Origin: Spongospora subterranea
Lineage: Eukaryota; Endomyxa; Phytomyxea; Plasmodiophorida; Plasmodiophoridae
Direction: 5' to 3'
Length of the DNA: 43,954 nucleotides
Assembly: GCA_900404475.1 (NCBI GenBank)
Contig: OUQQ01000105.1
Coordinates: forward strand, 1 to 43,954
The notes under the pieces are model-generated. The model was not told where the DNA came from and did not search any database. It saw only the letters and a list, made by a program, of their open reading frames with translations. Numbering within the stretch: the first letter of the stretch is position 1; each line of letters starts with the position of its first letter. A program made the position numbers and the translations under genes. Shown here piece by piece: positions 9,624 to 21,058 of this stretch.

Positions 9624-12600
9624 ATGAACATCGCCAAGACGGTGGGCGTAAATGATCTGGTCCTGCTGGGAACGGTCACGGAAGACAAAGTCGTCAGAAC
9701 TTTGTACGATCGATATATGGCTGACCACATATACGTATGTGGAATATTCATATTAATTCACCGAAATTGCTATTCCAGTCGCCATATATCATCACTGGAT
9801 CATGTTACAGACAGCTCACGATACTCGCCATGCAATCGTCACATCGCTCTGTATCGTGTGGTTCATCGTGTTGACGATACCCGCTATCTTTTTTTTTTTA
9901 CGGGACCCCTTACATATGAAGTTCTCATTCGAGTATATAGACGAATATTGGGCCTGTACTTATCGCCATCAATCCATTCAAGTTGATCGCTGGGATTTAT
10001 ACGGATGCGGTCATCAGAAAATACAAAGGTTGGGTTGGCTAAACAAAACAACGAAAAAAGCCGAGTGCTGATTTTTGCTTCAGGTCGTAATGCGTTCGAA
10101 CTAGTACCACATATCTACTCCTTAGCGGACCAAGCACTGCGAAATCTAACGTCCTACCGTGAAAGTCAATGCATCATCATTACTGGAGAAAGTGGTTCAG
10201 GAAAGACAGAGGTCGCATGATGTTGTTGTGGTGGATTAATATCTCACTGGCCTAATTGCTACGATTATAGACCTCGAAAATAGTAATGCAGTATATTGCG
10301 GCTTGCACTGGAAAGAGTGACGAAGTCATTCTGGTTAAAGAACGAATGCTGGCGTCCAATCCTGTATTAGAAGCTTTCGGCAACGCCAAAGTTTGTAAAC
10401 TATAGACGAGATCGATATTTTCAGTGAATTTATTGCTTTCCATCGATCCACAGACACTTCGCAACGATAACTCGTCGCGTTTTGGCAAGTATATGAAAAT
10501 TGAGTTCAATGGCAGAGGTATGTTGAGGCCGCAATTATAAATCTAGAATTGTTAAATACTATTTTCAGGCGATCCAATTGGCGGTTCAATTTCGAATTAC
10601 CTTTTGGAGAAAATTCGGGTTGTAGATCCGAGTAAAGGCGAAAGAAATTTCCACATTTTCTATCAGGTTACAACGCCGACTTTTTATATTCGGCATTACT
10701 GATCTGAAACACTAAATGTTTAAAGATCTGTGCTGGGCTGAGGCAGGCTGAGAGAGAGCAGATGCAAATATATGGTCCTGAGCAGTATCAATGTTGGGTT
10801 GGGTTGCAAATTTGTTGGATATTGTTTACTAAGTTGTCTTTGGATTCCAGATTTAGCCAAATCGAGTTGTATGACAATAGATGGCGTTGATGATGCGAAA
10901 GACTTCCAGGAAACCCTCAGAGCTCTTTCGTCTCTTGGTAATTTGACTATTTATGAGAAATCCATAACTAAGAAACTGTCCAACAGGTGCAAACAAAACG
11001 CAAATCAACTCTATATTTTCTGTGGTGTCGGCAATCCTTTGGCTAGGAAACGTGGACTTCGTCGAGGATCACCAAGAGCATTCTACGTTTAAAGAACTTG
11101 ACACAATTTATCTGGTTGCCAATTTGCTCCAGGTATTTTGGTCAGCATACTGATGTCTATAACAGTGCTGAATCACTGCTGTTAGGTTGACCCAGAGGAA
11201 CTCATGACTTCCTTAACGTCCAGAACAATAGAAACTGGAGCGGGCGCAAGAGTTGAAATATTTTCTAAGCCGTTAACCGCAAATGACGCGTTGGTAACTG
11301 ATTTCCGTTGGAAGATTTAAACAATTTATACTTTTGTCAGGTACATTACGCGAGATACATTGGCGAAGGCATTATATTCAAAAATGTTCAATTACGTTGT
11401 CAAACTTGTGAATCAATCGCTTTCGTGTGGGCAGAGAGGACATGATGTTACAGTCCACATCGGTAGCTAACCGGTCCTCGCCCACTTCGCATAATTGACA
11501 TTTCATACCAAGGATTGCTTGACATATATGGGTTTGAAGTATTCAAATCCAACAGTTTTGAACAACTATGTATCAACTTTGTCAACGAACGGCTGCAGCA
11601 GATATTTATTGAACTAACATTGAAAGCTGAGCAAGAGGAATACAGAAGCGAAGGGATCCCATGGCAGGTACACACATTGACACAACCTGTCTGAATCACA
11701 AGAAACTTCTGTTAATATTTGAAATAGCCTGTAGATTTCTACAATAACAAGCCATGTTGCGATATGATAGAAAACAAACCTGGTTTGTTATCCATACTTG
11801 ATGACGCTTGCAATACTGCAAAAGGGGATTCGGGGTTTTTATCTGACATTGGAGCATTTTTCGCAAGCAACAACTTTATAAGGTTGGGTAATTATAGAGC
11901 TCTCCAAATCTACATTGTAATCTGTGCTTTAGGGCTGCTAATGCTTACGAATTTGTGATCGCTCATTTCGCCGGGAATGTAAACTATGCTGTACAGGGAT
12001 TCACCTTGAAGAACAAAGACACACTGTTCGACGACCTGATTCAATGCATTCAAAGGTATTGTAGGCAAAAATGGAATGTAGATTCTTATCTTATTGACGA
12101 CACCCTGTACAGGAGCCCTGGGGAATTTGTATCAGAGCACGAGTGGGATAAAATAGAAGTGCTAAAGGGTCAGAAAAAAAAGCCTCCTACTGTTGGAATG
12201 TAAGTGTTGCGTGTTTTGAAAACAACAGCTGTTATCTCATCGATAGAATTCAGGATTTTCAAAGGTCAAGTTGGTGAACTAATGGCAGAATTAAATCTTT
12301 GCACACCTCACTACTGCCGATGCATCAAACCTAATCAAGTCAAGCGGCCAAACGAAGTCGATATGGCCTATACGCAAAATCAGGTTCAAGTAAGTAATCC
12401 TTTGCTTTCTTCCCGGTACCAGACATAACGTTTGCAACACATCATCTAGTATCTGGGGCTTGTAGAAAATATTCGAGTGCGACAGGCAGGATATGCTCAA
12501 AAACTTGTTTACGATCGATTTGTCGGTCGATACGGTCAGATATCTGCCCATCGCATGACATTCCTCTGCCTAATTGTCCTCATCTTCTTGAACAGCCGTT

Positions 12601-15362
12601 ATATGCTCTACGATATGGAATAACAGGAAGCCTGGATCCTTGAAAGATAAGAAAAGAGTGACTGCTGCTATAATGCAACATATTCAGTGGAGACAGGGTA
12701 CAAATATCCGAATTTTGTAACAAATTGCTTGACATGGTCAACAGGTGAAGAGTTTTCGATGGGTCAAACTAAAGTTTTTATTCGTCAAGCACAATCTATC
12801 TGTTCGTTAGAAGCCCATCGAGATACGCTTCTCAATAGAGCGGCTCTTATCATTCAGCGAGCGTTTAAACGATTTGCCAATCACCGGAAAGCTTTGGAAA
12901 TCGCATGGGACTGTTTTCAAGTCAGTGCGATAATCAGCGCGTTGGTTTGCTAAAGTAACAAAAATCAACAGATCTTCGATCGACGAAAGGAACGAAGGAG
13001 AGCGTCGATAGACCGTCCTCATAGAGGAGACTACATCAATCTCTGTTTAAACACAGAAATACGCGATCATTTCAGGGATGAAGGAATACTATTCGCTGAC
13101 AGAGTTTTAGATGTTACGCTCAAAGGTAAAATCCATCAACGCCTTTGAATCGTCGATCAACATCCATTTAGGCAAACGGGGGTTATTAAAGCGCTTAACT
13201 CGTGTGCTAAAAATTCATAAATCGGAAATTTTCCGACACCCGAAATTTGTCGTTCTGACAAATAAGTCCCTAGTACGTGTTGCCAAAGGAATTCTGGTTT
13301 GCTGTCCACTAAATGTTTTCACAGTATTGTCTAGCAATAACTCCTCCTTCTGGAGTATCTGGAGTTGGCTCACGAATGGTAATTGATTGGAGACTTGATC
13401 TACAATCAATCTCTGCCATTAGCGTTAGCCCGTATTGCGATAATGTTTATATTGTGGAATCGCATTCTGCACTACCTGTGCTGCAAAGGTACGATTGTTT
13501 GCCAATACATTACACTGCATGATAAATACTAAATTTAGTTGCCGGAGGAAAACTGAACTTATCGGCCTCTTAATACATCAAGTCAGTGTCACTTTTGGGG
13601 CACAAGTGCCTCTTCAATTTGTACAAAAAATCTCGCTGAACGTATTGCACAAGAATCACGCTTCTGTTATTGATGTAAACTTCATCTATCAACCAGGTAT
13701 TTGGTTTTCTGCTTGACTGGAAGGTGCAGTTACCAAAAGTATTACGTAGAATATCCGCCTGAGGAGTCTATCAATGTTTTGAACGGTAATGTTGAAGTTC
13801 GTATTGGTCCAGGAATTGCGGGCCATATTTTTCCTGCGCCGGTCAAGCCTAAGGTTTATCAGATTCAATGTCCTGCTGGTTATACTCAGTAAAATATGTA
13901 GGAAATTGACCGAAACATCGAAGTTCGGGACCTTTGTAAAGCGATTTATGAGTATCCCGGTAACGGGGTGGACGAGCTTTGTTTCGAGGTATATTGGTCA
14001 TCGGAAAATCGCTGCTACCTCTGAGTGTGAACATGTGCTATATAGGTTGGTGACATTATGTATATGATAAGTGACGAAGGTGATGGCTGGCTACTTGCTG
14101 AGCATAAAAATACTGGTCAGAGAGGTTATGTTCCAGCAACTTATGTTACGCCCATTCCTAGAAACGAGACTCAACATCAAGCGCCTGCTAAAAAAAGTGT
14201 TCCAGCACCCGTCCAGGCCCAGTCAAGTAAGTCTAACTTAAACCAACACAATGGTGGACTTGAAAAAAGTCAGCAATCTGCGATGCCCAGCATTGGAAGA
14301 CGCCCTGATCGTGATCAAACAACAAACCTGGTGCAAAAAGAACACCAAAGCGGACAATTGCTGACGAATCGACAAGCTCAAGCTAACGACGACCCTACTA
14401 TAGACGATTTACAAGAAAATTCTGAGAAATTAGCTAGGAAGGTTACGATCGACCGCAATAACCAACGTCCCAAACCAGCCGGTCAACCCAAACTTGACCA
14501 AACTAGAACCCAAACATTACCGTCACGTGCAGCTTTGAGGAAGGGGGTAGCGGCAGCAAACGATTCATCGACGGGTCAGACGTATTCATCAGGACGCACT
14601 GGTAACAATCCCGATTCAAAATCGGGTATCTACACTGGTAAACCCGCAGCATCACGGAACGAGCTTCACACAAACGCGACAGCCATGAAGAACGACTCGA
14701 AGATTGTGGGCAAAGGGTTAGGAACCAATAAACAGGATCTCAAGAGTGCGAGCGATCTCGCTTCAGCACAAAACTTCAATCAGACCCACCAAGCGGAGGT
14801 AATTTTTGCAATTTCAAGTCACGTTTGTGTTGCCTTATGGTAAAGTTTCAGGCTCGCTTCAGGAAGGGCCCTAGAAATCATATTGCAGAGAATAACCCTC
14901 TGCAGAAAGAACGGGGTGGAGCCAGCGTATATGGAGACAAAAAGAAACAGTTTAGCGAGCCTGAACAATATCAACAACCAGTTTTAAAACGTCAAACGTC
15001 ACAACTGCCTACATATCAAGAAAATACTGCTTATTCAGATAAGACTGCATATCAACCGTTTTCGGCGGACGTGGACGATAAGCAATGGGATAATATCGAC
15101 GAAGTCACTACAGGTCTGTAAACGTTCATAACAAACGGCTTCTGAAACTACCGCTCTCTGACTGTATTCGTTCCATTATCGTGCCAGCACCTGCACCAGC
15201 TGTTGCAAAACGTCCTGTATGGCAACCATTTTTTGACGGTCAGTTCAATCGATATCTGACCCAGTATCTACGTTGACTTGCATTATTGTTTGTGTAGAGG
15301 GTTCAAATGCGTATTATTGGTACAACATCGAGACTGGAGAATCATCATGGGAGAAGCCATAG
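9624..15362 (+). CDS. Class I-type myosin with TH1, SH3 and C-terminal WW domain (28 exons)
   Basis: Actin-based motor. Twenty-eight exons, with 26 introns of 46-74 nt and a first intron of 206 nt (9735-9940), splice to about 1370 residues. Motor domain: P-loop GESGSGKT (about 101-108), switch [10 protein letters not shown] (153-161) and switch II LDIYGFE (382-388). An IQ-like helix [12 protein letters not shown] lies near 712-723. A TH1 membrane-binding tail follows from [15 protein letters not shown] to about 960. The SH3 domain is near 974-1030 ([17 protein letters not shown] to GYVPATYV). Then come a 300-residue Gln/Ser/Thr-rich linker and, as the last 27 residues, a WW domain ([26 protein letters not shown]). 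Exon 10 (11186-11293) to exon 11 (11341-11462) is out of phase by one base: the protein frame resumes at 11342. All other junctions keep frame. The start at 9624 matches usual myosin I N-termini, but an earlier exon is possible. Confidence 0.93.
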
Positions 15363-15540
15363 ACTTGATCTTCGCAATATATCTTATTTCGCATCCAATA
15401 GTTGAATACAGCGATATATACTGGCGGCAATGTCTGGAGGTTCTGCATTGACATCTAGCTGAGATTTTTTGAAAACCCTATACCATTCAAAGTGTATAAA
15501 TAATAGAATTTGGTCGCGTGCCATTGAAATAGAACTGTGA

Positions 15541-16851
15541 ATGGGTAATCGAATATCAAGAAAGAATGGACCGAATAGTCCAGATAGAGGGTCGGCTACA
15601 GCTAGACCTGTTGGAGATCTTGAGGGACTCCAGGAAAACGGTCGCCAGTTCCTCGACAGTCTCAACCTGAAGCTGTCGAAAACAGAGACCGACAAGGAGG
15701 CCCTAGAGCAAGAACTGAACAATGTTCGAGGATGGCTAGACCGTGTCGACGCTGCCAACGCTGAACTACTGGATGCATTGAAAGGTATTGTTGATAGGTT
15801 CGTCAGCACTTGTCAACTATTTGAAATATCTGTGGGAAACAGAGGCGAAAGGGAAGACGTCATCAATATCCGATGAACTCGAATCTAAGAAACAGCGCAT
15901 TCGAACTCTGGAAGCGCAATCCGAATCCGACCAGGATCGGATTGCACATTTGGAATCCAACATCAAAGTACCCTTTGACCGGGGACACGTGGCTTTGATA
16001 ATGGATTACCATGTTTAGGATCTGCCAAGTAATGTGGGACGATCAAGATCAATGGAATCGGAAGCGCTCAAAAAGGATTTGAAACGGATTACAGAGGAGA
16101 GGGACAGGTTCGTTGCTGATCTAGAACGAGGTGTTCGCGGGACGACGGACGATCCGGAGACCGATTCGGGGCAACACAAATCTGATTCGGAGACTGGTAA
16201 ATCCGCTACCGAGTATCAGGAGGAGATCACACAGTTGAAGATGGAGCTGAGGAAGAAGGACCGGGTATTCAGGAGACAGATCAGGTAATGGCGTCGTTGC
16301 CAGGGGGGTTTGAGAGTGTCCAAATCTGAAACACCGTGCTCAGGAGCCATTCCCGACAACTTCGTGACGTCTCCGAAGCCGAAATCGCCCGCGATTGGAG
16401 ATCCGAACAGGAATTGTTGTCACCGTCATCGTCAGCTCATGCCGATGCCGATAAATCGGTATGCCGATTAATGTAATATTGCGAAAAAAAATAACCAAAG
16501 CGTTAGATGGAACCTTTGTTGAAGACCCACGCTTCAGCATTAATGTGGGCACAAACCTTTCTAGAGGGCATCGTTAGCCTAACCGAATCCGAGAGTAAAG
16601 GTCTGGATCGTATTGGTGTGCGTGTAATCGAGCTCACAACGATCAACACAGAACTCGATAAGCTGGAGAAACAATGGGGAAAGGAGGCCGATGAACGGCG
16701 CCAGCAGATGCAAAACCTGAATATATATCCAGGCGATCCGATTGCCAATAATCCCAATACGCTGCCGGAAAAGCAAACTTCCAAGATGACGTTGTCGGAC
16801 AAAAAGACGGCACTGCAGAAGAAGCCATCGCATGTCCTGAAAGTCAAATAA
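15541..16851 (+). CDS. Coiled-coil protein with probable N-myristoylation (5 exons)
   Basis: Exons 15541-15784, 15843-15967, 16019-16284, 16344-16458 and 16507-16851 give 364 residues; introns are 48-59 nt. The N-terminus MGNRISRK fits the N-myristoylation pattern (Gly2, Ser6, basic residues after), so the protein may attach to membranes. Most of the rest is charged, heptad-rich helix (for example LKLSKTETDKEALEQELNNV and KKDLKRITEERDRFVADLE) with a Ser/Asp-rich break near residues 175-200. The C-terminal 110 residues contain another helical stretch (ELDKLEKQWGKEADERRQQM) and a basic tail. No enzyme domain is visible. An AATAAA signal overlaps the stop region. It begins 178 bases after the myosin; any link to it is only positional. 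Confidence 0.7.
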
Positions 16852-17106
16852 AAACGGAACGAGTATAGTGGTGTCCAGCGATTGCCATGAAACCCGTTGT
16901 TGATATAACTATAAGTAAATATGGGGCTTGATAGGTGGCCATCATTGTGATCTACTTGATGTCGGTCAATGGGAAAATGTTATTGTTCATGATTCGTCGG
17001 TCGAGCGCGATTCCGCAACTAAACGGTTGAAAAGAGGCCAAGCAAATTCAGTTGATTGCCGATTTTCATCAAGAGTTAAGATGATTCCCATTCCGTTCGG
17101 ACGAAT

Positions 17107-17218
17107 ATCGATTCAGAGCGAGACCATTTGGTTTCCGAACAAATATTGGAGCGGATGGAACAATCCCTTATCGATTCAAAGCGAGATCATCTGGTTTCCG
17201 AACAAATATTGGAGCGGA
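17107..17218 (+). repeat. Tandem duplication, 49-base block with 63-base period
   Basis: Bases 17107-17155 and 17170-17218 are near-identical (both carry GGTTTCCGAACAAATATTGG), separated by 14 bases. Both copies encode IQSE-IWFPNKYWSG in the same plus-strand frame, because the 63-base period keeps phase. That frame (about 16928-17230) has no recognised homologue. Confidence 0.8.
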
Positions 17219-17233
17219 GTCACCGTGTAGGGA

Positions 17234-17476
17234 TTATTTTAACTTTGAATTGATAAATTGAAAAATAGGAAAAAATAAAATGAATCGCAATTCAATATCT
17301 TGTCTCCAATACAGTACGAACATTAATCCCACAATATAGACGACGAATTTTGTTGCTGTTAAAGCGACAGCAGAACCGTTGGGCAGATTGACTTTGTCAA
17401 AAACAAGGAGACGGTAATTTGAGATAAGTTGCCGTTGGAAATCGTTTTGATGGTTATTACCAGATGTTGTGGTCAA
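17234..17476 (-). CDS. Possible small membrane protein exon, uncertain
   Basis: An 80-codon open frame, starting with TTG at the window's reading, contains a Lys/Asp-rich segment and one hydrophobic helix (KFVVYIVGLMFVLYW) followed by an aromatic tail, with a stop at 17234-17236. Short coherent frames also lie upstream on the minus strand up to about 17770 (for example a Met start with TGLPTDEFQRATQTVSNLG), so this may be the last exon of a small multi-exon membrane protein. I could not build an intron chain that keeps frame. Treat as unproven. Confidence 0.25.
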   Translation of the reverse strand: MTTTSGNNHQNDFQRQLISNYRLLVFDKVNLPNGSAVALTATKFVVYIVGLMFVLYWRQDIELRFILFFPIFQFINSKLK

Positions 17477-18113
17477 AGGATATATTCGAGTAGTCCCAAG
17501 CCATATTCGCCTCGTGAATCGTCATGATTGTTATCCCAAACTGTATAGAATCGGGTCTGCTAACGATGCGGATCCGCTCCTCATTTTGATCCAGACTTCA
17601 GCTCACACTCTGATCTTTGCGCCAATTGCGTTCGTCAATTCGCTATTCGTCAACGGATCAGAATGGGCCCAAATTCGAAACCGTTTGTGTAGCGCGCTGG
17701 AACTCGTCGGTCGGAAGACCAGTTCGCCCTGGCACCATCTTGCCCTATATCTAGTTATTACCAATACTTGTGCTGGCGAATCATTCCGCTCCTTTGTATT
17801 TATGTAAATAATTATTGATGTTTTGAAACACCTCCAGATAAGCCGAGGTTTTGCATTGCGGTTATTGCGTTTATATCGGTAATATCGAAACAAAGATAAA
17901 TACAGTACCGAACATGTCATCAGTGAACTTTGGTTTCCATTACATGAACGATGTCCATCCGATTACGACAATGTTTTGATGTCAAACTTTGAAGTCAAAT
18001 TTGTTTGATACTGTTCATCTGATCATGATCAATACGAATCGTATGCTCATCCTTCTGGCAATCAACATATCCAGCGACTGCTGCTCAGGCGATCCATTTA
18101 TATTTGGTTCTAG

Positions 18114-18779
18114 ACTGGCGCTGGGGAAAATTTCGATTGCCGGTCAAATGATGTTCATGATCTGACAACAGCAAATGAGAACATTTACCATGTCTTCAAC
18201 GACCTTTCGAATTGTTCCAAGCAATGTTCACCTGAGATGCTAACCGTAATCACTCAGACCTCAGAAATATTTGACTTCACCGAAAGCAATGTTGCAGAGC
18301 GGGTACAATTCAGAGGTATCGCCATATCGCAATTGGAAAAAAACACCGGAATACAGGTCAAGCACCTCATTCCACGAGGCACAAATTCGATTCTAATCCG
18401 CTTTACCTTGTGAGATCAGATCTCCATTCCTGTCATTCTATTGAGCGATCCTAAGGTTCCCCTCGTCCGCCCGTGTAGCTGATTGATGACATTGGTCCAA
18501 ACATCTGGATTTTCTTTAAGATTACTGAAGAGCAAGATTTGATAAGAGCAGTTTGCGAACGTCCTCAATGATTGCTACGATAGATTAAAGAAAGACGCCA
18601 GTAGTTCATTCTTTCCGATTTCATTGCTCAAGAGACTTCAGAAACAACACAACGTTGACGGCGTCCAAAGGTTGGGCACCCTTGGTCTTTCTGAAAAAAC
18701 CATATCGTTCGGGTGCAATCTCTCACGTTATCGGTCGCTGTCCCAAAACCAATGGATTGGAAGCATTGCTCGCTCCTGA
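18114..18779 (+). pseudogene. Coding-like frames without a resolvable gene
   Basis: Three adjoining plus-strand stretches read as plausible protein but in shifting frames. About 18114-18413 gives roughly 100 codons (starting after the acceptor TTCTAG, containing NIYHVFNDLSNCSKQCSPEM). About 18479-18567 contains IGPNIWIFFKITEEQDLI. About 18540-18779 contains FFPISLLKRLQKQHNVDG and ends at a stop. They lack Met starts of useful length. The frame changes can be introns or decay; none of the GT-AG pairs I tried kept phase. A fragment resembling the first stretch also occurs at about 17925-17985. No family is recognised. Confidence 0.35.
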
Positions 18780-18867
18780 CCGATCACGTCCAGCACTAAG
18801 GATCTGGACCACGACGACAGCGGTGTAATAATAATCATTTGATTAATTGGTGAAAGTGAGTCCGTGG

Positions 18868-18993
18868 GATTGAGAAACAGAGACAGAGAGGGAGAGCGGC
18901 ACTGGGAAACAGAAACAGACACAGAGCGAGTGGGCGACAAAGAGAGAGGGAAACAGAAACAGACTGGAAAGAGAAACAGAAAAGGGAGAGACC
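18868..18993 (+). repeat. Polypurine GA/CA-rich tract
   Basis: About 125 bases almost devoid of T on the plus strand, made of GAGA/ACAGA-type repeats (GAAACAGAAACAGACACAGA). It ends about 27 bases before the Hikeshi start codon, so it lies in the promoter or 5' leader of that gene. Confidence 0.8.
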
Positions 18994-19019
18994 TCTATAC
19001 ACGATACTCCACTGTTTCA

Positions 19020-19861
19020 ATGGCTGATAATCTCGTTGCCGTTATGGTCCCTGGGCTGCCCATACACACCCATTTTGAAAGCACGGGCGTCACCCAGGCC
19101 GTTTGCCGGATTCCATTGCCGCCCAGCATCACGGCCAAGGAGCTAGGGTATAGCCCCGGCAGCACATTGTCATAGGCAGGATATGGTACTGATAACGTAT
19201 GCCTAGCTCTGTAGGGATATCTTTGCTTCGCCCTGATCTCATTCCTTATGGAAGTGGTTTAGCGGTATATGCTAATGTTCAGGTTGAATCGCCATCGTCT
19301 CTGATATCCACTATTTTCTGAATTTCGATCGTTATAGCTGGCCAATTCTCGCATTGAGAATTACTCGTTTGTAGGCAGTGTTAGCGCTACCAATCCATCA
19401 ACGTCGATTGCTGCCAATGCATCAATCGAACGAAGTTAGCCATCCATTTTTTCTGTTTAAGTCATGATCCCAATCAGTAAATGGTGGTTAGACGGTGATC
19501 CGATGGAGTTGGTTATCGGAATTTCGATCGAGACAGAGCAGTTCATTGCCAATCTTACAGAAAAAGCTGAGGTTTGTTAAGGTGTCATTGTCGACTGCTT
19601 CTGATCTGATAGGTGTGCTTCTAGGAGCGTAGAGCTGCTACTCATGGGACATTGGCGATTGCTATAGCTCGTGATTTATCAGCTTTTATGTCATCGTTCA
19701 CTTTAAATCCAGCCAACAATATGTTGCAAGTTCCTCCCGATGCCATCAATAAATGGCTTGAAAAATTCGAGGTACCAGTTTACAAAAAACAATTTGATAA
19801 TAATCACGCTCATTTTGATTAGGTGAAATTCAAGAGAGATCCTAACTTTTTGTTTCATTGA
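19020..19861 (+). CDS. Hikeshi/OPI10 family protein (Hsp70 nuclear import carrier)
   Basis: Hikeshi carries Hsp70 into the nucleus after heat stress in animals; yeast OPI10 is its relative. Exons 19020-19147, 19207-19282, 19338-19434, 19462-19571, 19625-19771 and 19823-19861 give 198 residues, the family's usual size. Visible features are the N-terminal MVPGLPIHTHFE, the core GSGLAVYANVQ and FVGSVSATNPSTSI, the GISIETEQFIANL segment, and the C-terminal VPPDAINKWLEKFEVKF with a final DPNFLFH that matches the conserved KW-E-F ending. Intron 3 (19435-19461) is only 27 nt; it removes an in-frame stop and keeps phase. Other introns are 51-59 nt. Confidence 0.85.
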
Positions 19862-19925
19862 TTAAACCGCTTTATCAATATACAATATATTCAAATAAGA
19901 CATGTGTAGAATTAACGAATCAGGT

Positions 19926-20676
19926 TTAGTGCCCTAGACGCTGGACTGTTTTCGAATAGGAATCCAATCGACGTCGGAAATGTTGTCTCCTGGTGTGCTT
20001 TAGTAAAGGAAGTGCACCGAGTTCAGCATTTCGTAAAAGCCATGAAGGGAAACCGAAAAGACAAATGCTGTTAAAGGAAACTGCACCTCCACATATCAGT
20101 ATAAGATCAGGAAGTCGCTTGTCCACCCTCCAATGCGCTATAGAGACCAAGGTCAATATTCTCGCAGAGCCGCAAATGCAGCAACTCCTCATTACCTCGC
20201 ATACTGCCGTTAGGATCACAACTTGAATCACAAAACGATTCCAGCGACTTGATCATATGCTGTCTTGAAGGTATCAGCCTTATAATGGGCAATGCCGCAT
20301 TGGGATTATCGGTAGTGTAAGGTCGCTCAACTTTGTCAACACACCATACGCTGCCATCGTCGATGATCACCGCTTCCGTAATCAACATAGACAGGTCCAT
20401 TGCGAGTTCTTCAGCAGAACAGCCGACATTGAATACAGTTAATTCTGCGATTGAACATTCTCTGCAGTATTTGAAGAGTTCGCATATTTGCCGGGACTTC
20501 GCAGGATAAGAATTGGGATTACCTATACCAACATGCAATGGCCTTTTATCGGGTAGATCAGGAATGGATAACAGCTCGTACAATGAGACGATTTTCAAAT
20601 AAATAATGAAGATAATGTGGAGGATATAGAGGATCCCTGATGTAACGAGGGAGATCATTACAGTATAGAGGTACAC
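19926..20676 (-). CDS. NUS1: NUS1/NgBR-like subunit of dehydrodolichyl diphosphate synthase
   Basis: NUS1/NgBR pairs with the catalytic cis-prenyltransferase at the ER to make dolichol precursors. Minus-strand exons 20676-20196 and 20137-19926 (intron 58 nt) give 230 residues. The N-terminus has a membrane helix (VTSGILYILHIIFIIYL), followed by LPDKRPLHVGIGN at the position of the conserved LP-H-G stretch and a helix ending in ELTVFNVG. The C-terminal part has LPDLILICGGAVSFN and FPSWLLRNAEL, matching the family block with PDL, GG and W-x-R/E. The protein ends in QRLGH, the RxG motif at the extreme C-terminus that NUS1 contributes to the active site. The gene is convergent with Hikeshi, 64 bases away. 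Confidence 0.85.
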
Positions 20677-20696
20677 AAAGGTAAACCGTTGGGACC

Positions 20697-21058
20697 ATGT
20701 TTGAAAATGTGCGTCCGCAAAACTTTTACGACGCTGATGATGGGGTCAAATGTCAATGGAGTCTGAGTGACTCGGACTGCACAAACGACGAAAATTCCAG
20801 TTTGTCAATAACGCGGATAATACATGAATGATTTCCGTTCCCAAATTGAATTTGAATCATCGAAATGATACAATGTAAGCTTGCTCATTAAAAAGAAGTT
20901 CAACTCACCGGGGTCACGGTTTTCAATTTAGAAGTTTTGCTTTCAGCAGTACAGTAGATTTAACGAAAGACCAGGTCCGGACGATTTATGAGAAGAGCAT
21001 GCAGAGCGAAACGATCCAGCGAAGTTTGCAATTGGATACAGAAACATTATCCGATTAA
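20697..21058 (+). CDS. Possible small gene, structure unresolved
   Basis: An ATG at 20697 opens a 44-codon frame (MFENVRPQNFYDADDG...) that ends at 20831. A GT-AG intron (about 20876-20937) can join a frame opening at 20828 to a terminal exon reading VDLTKDQVRTIYEKSMQSET and ending at 21056-21058. The two halves could not be joined in one frame. No family is recognised. It starts 20 bases from the NUS1 start on the other strand, so the pair may share a promoter. Confidence 0.25.

Noticed and set aside
9735..9940. Extra exon inside myosin intron 1 (about 9779-9900)
   Set aside because: The motor sequence is continuous from DHIY to TNIG across the intron, and the internal frame does not fit.
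15384..15809. 141-codon minus-strand frame
   Set aside because: Antisense to exon 1 of the coiled-coil gene; Ser/Arg bias typical of a shadow frame.
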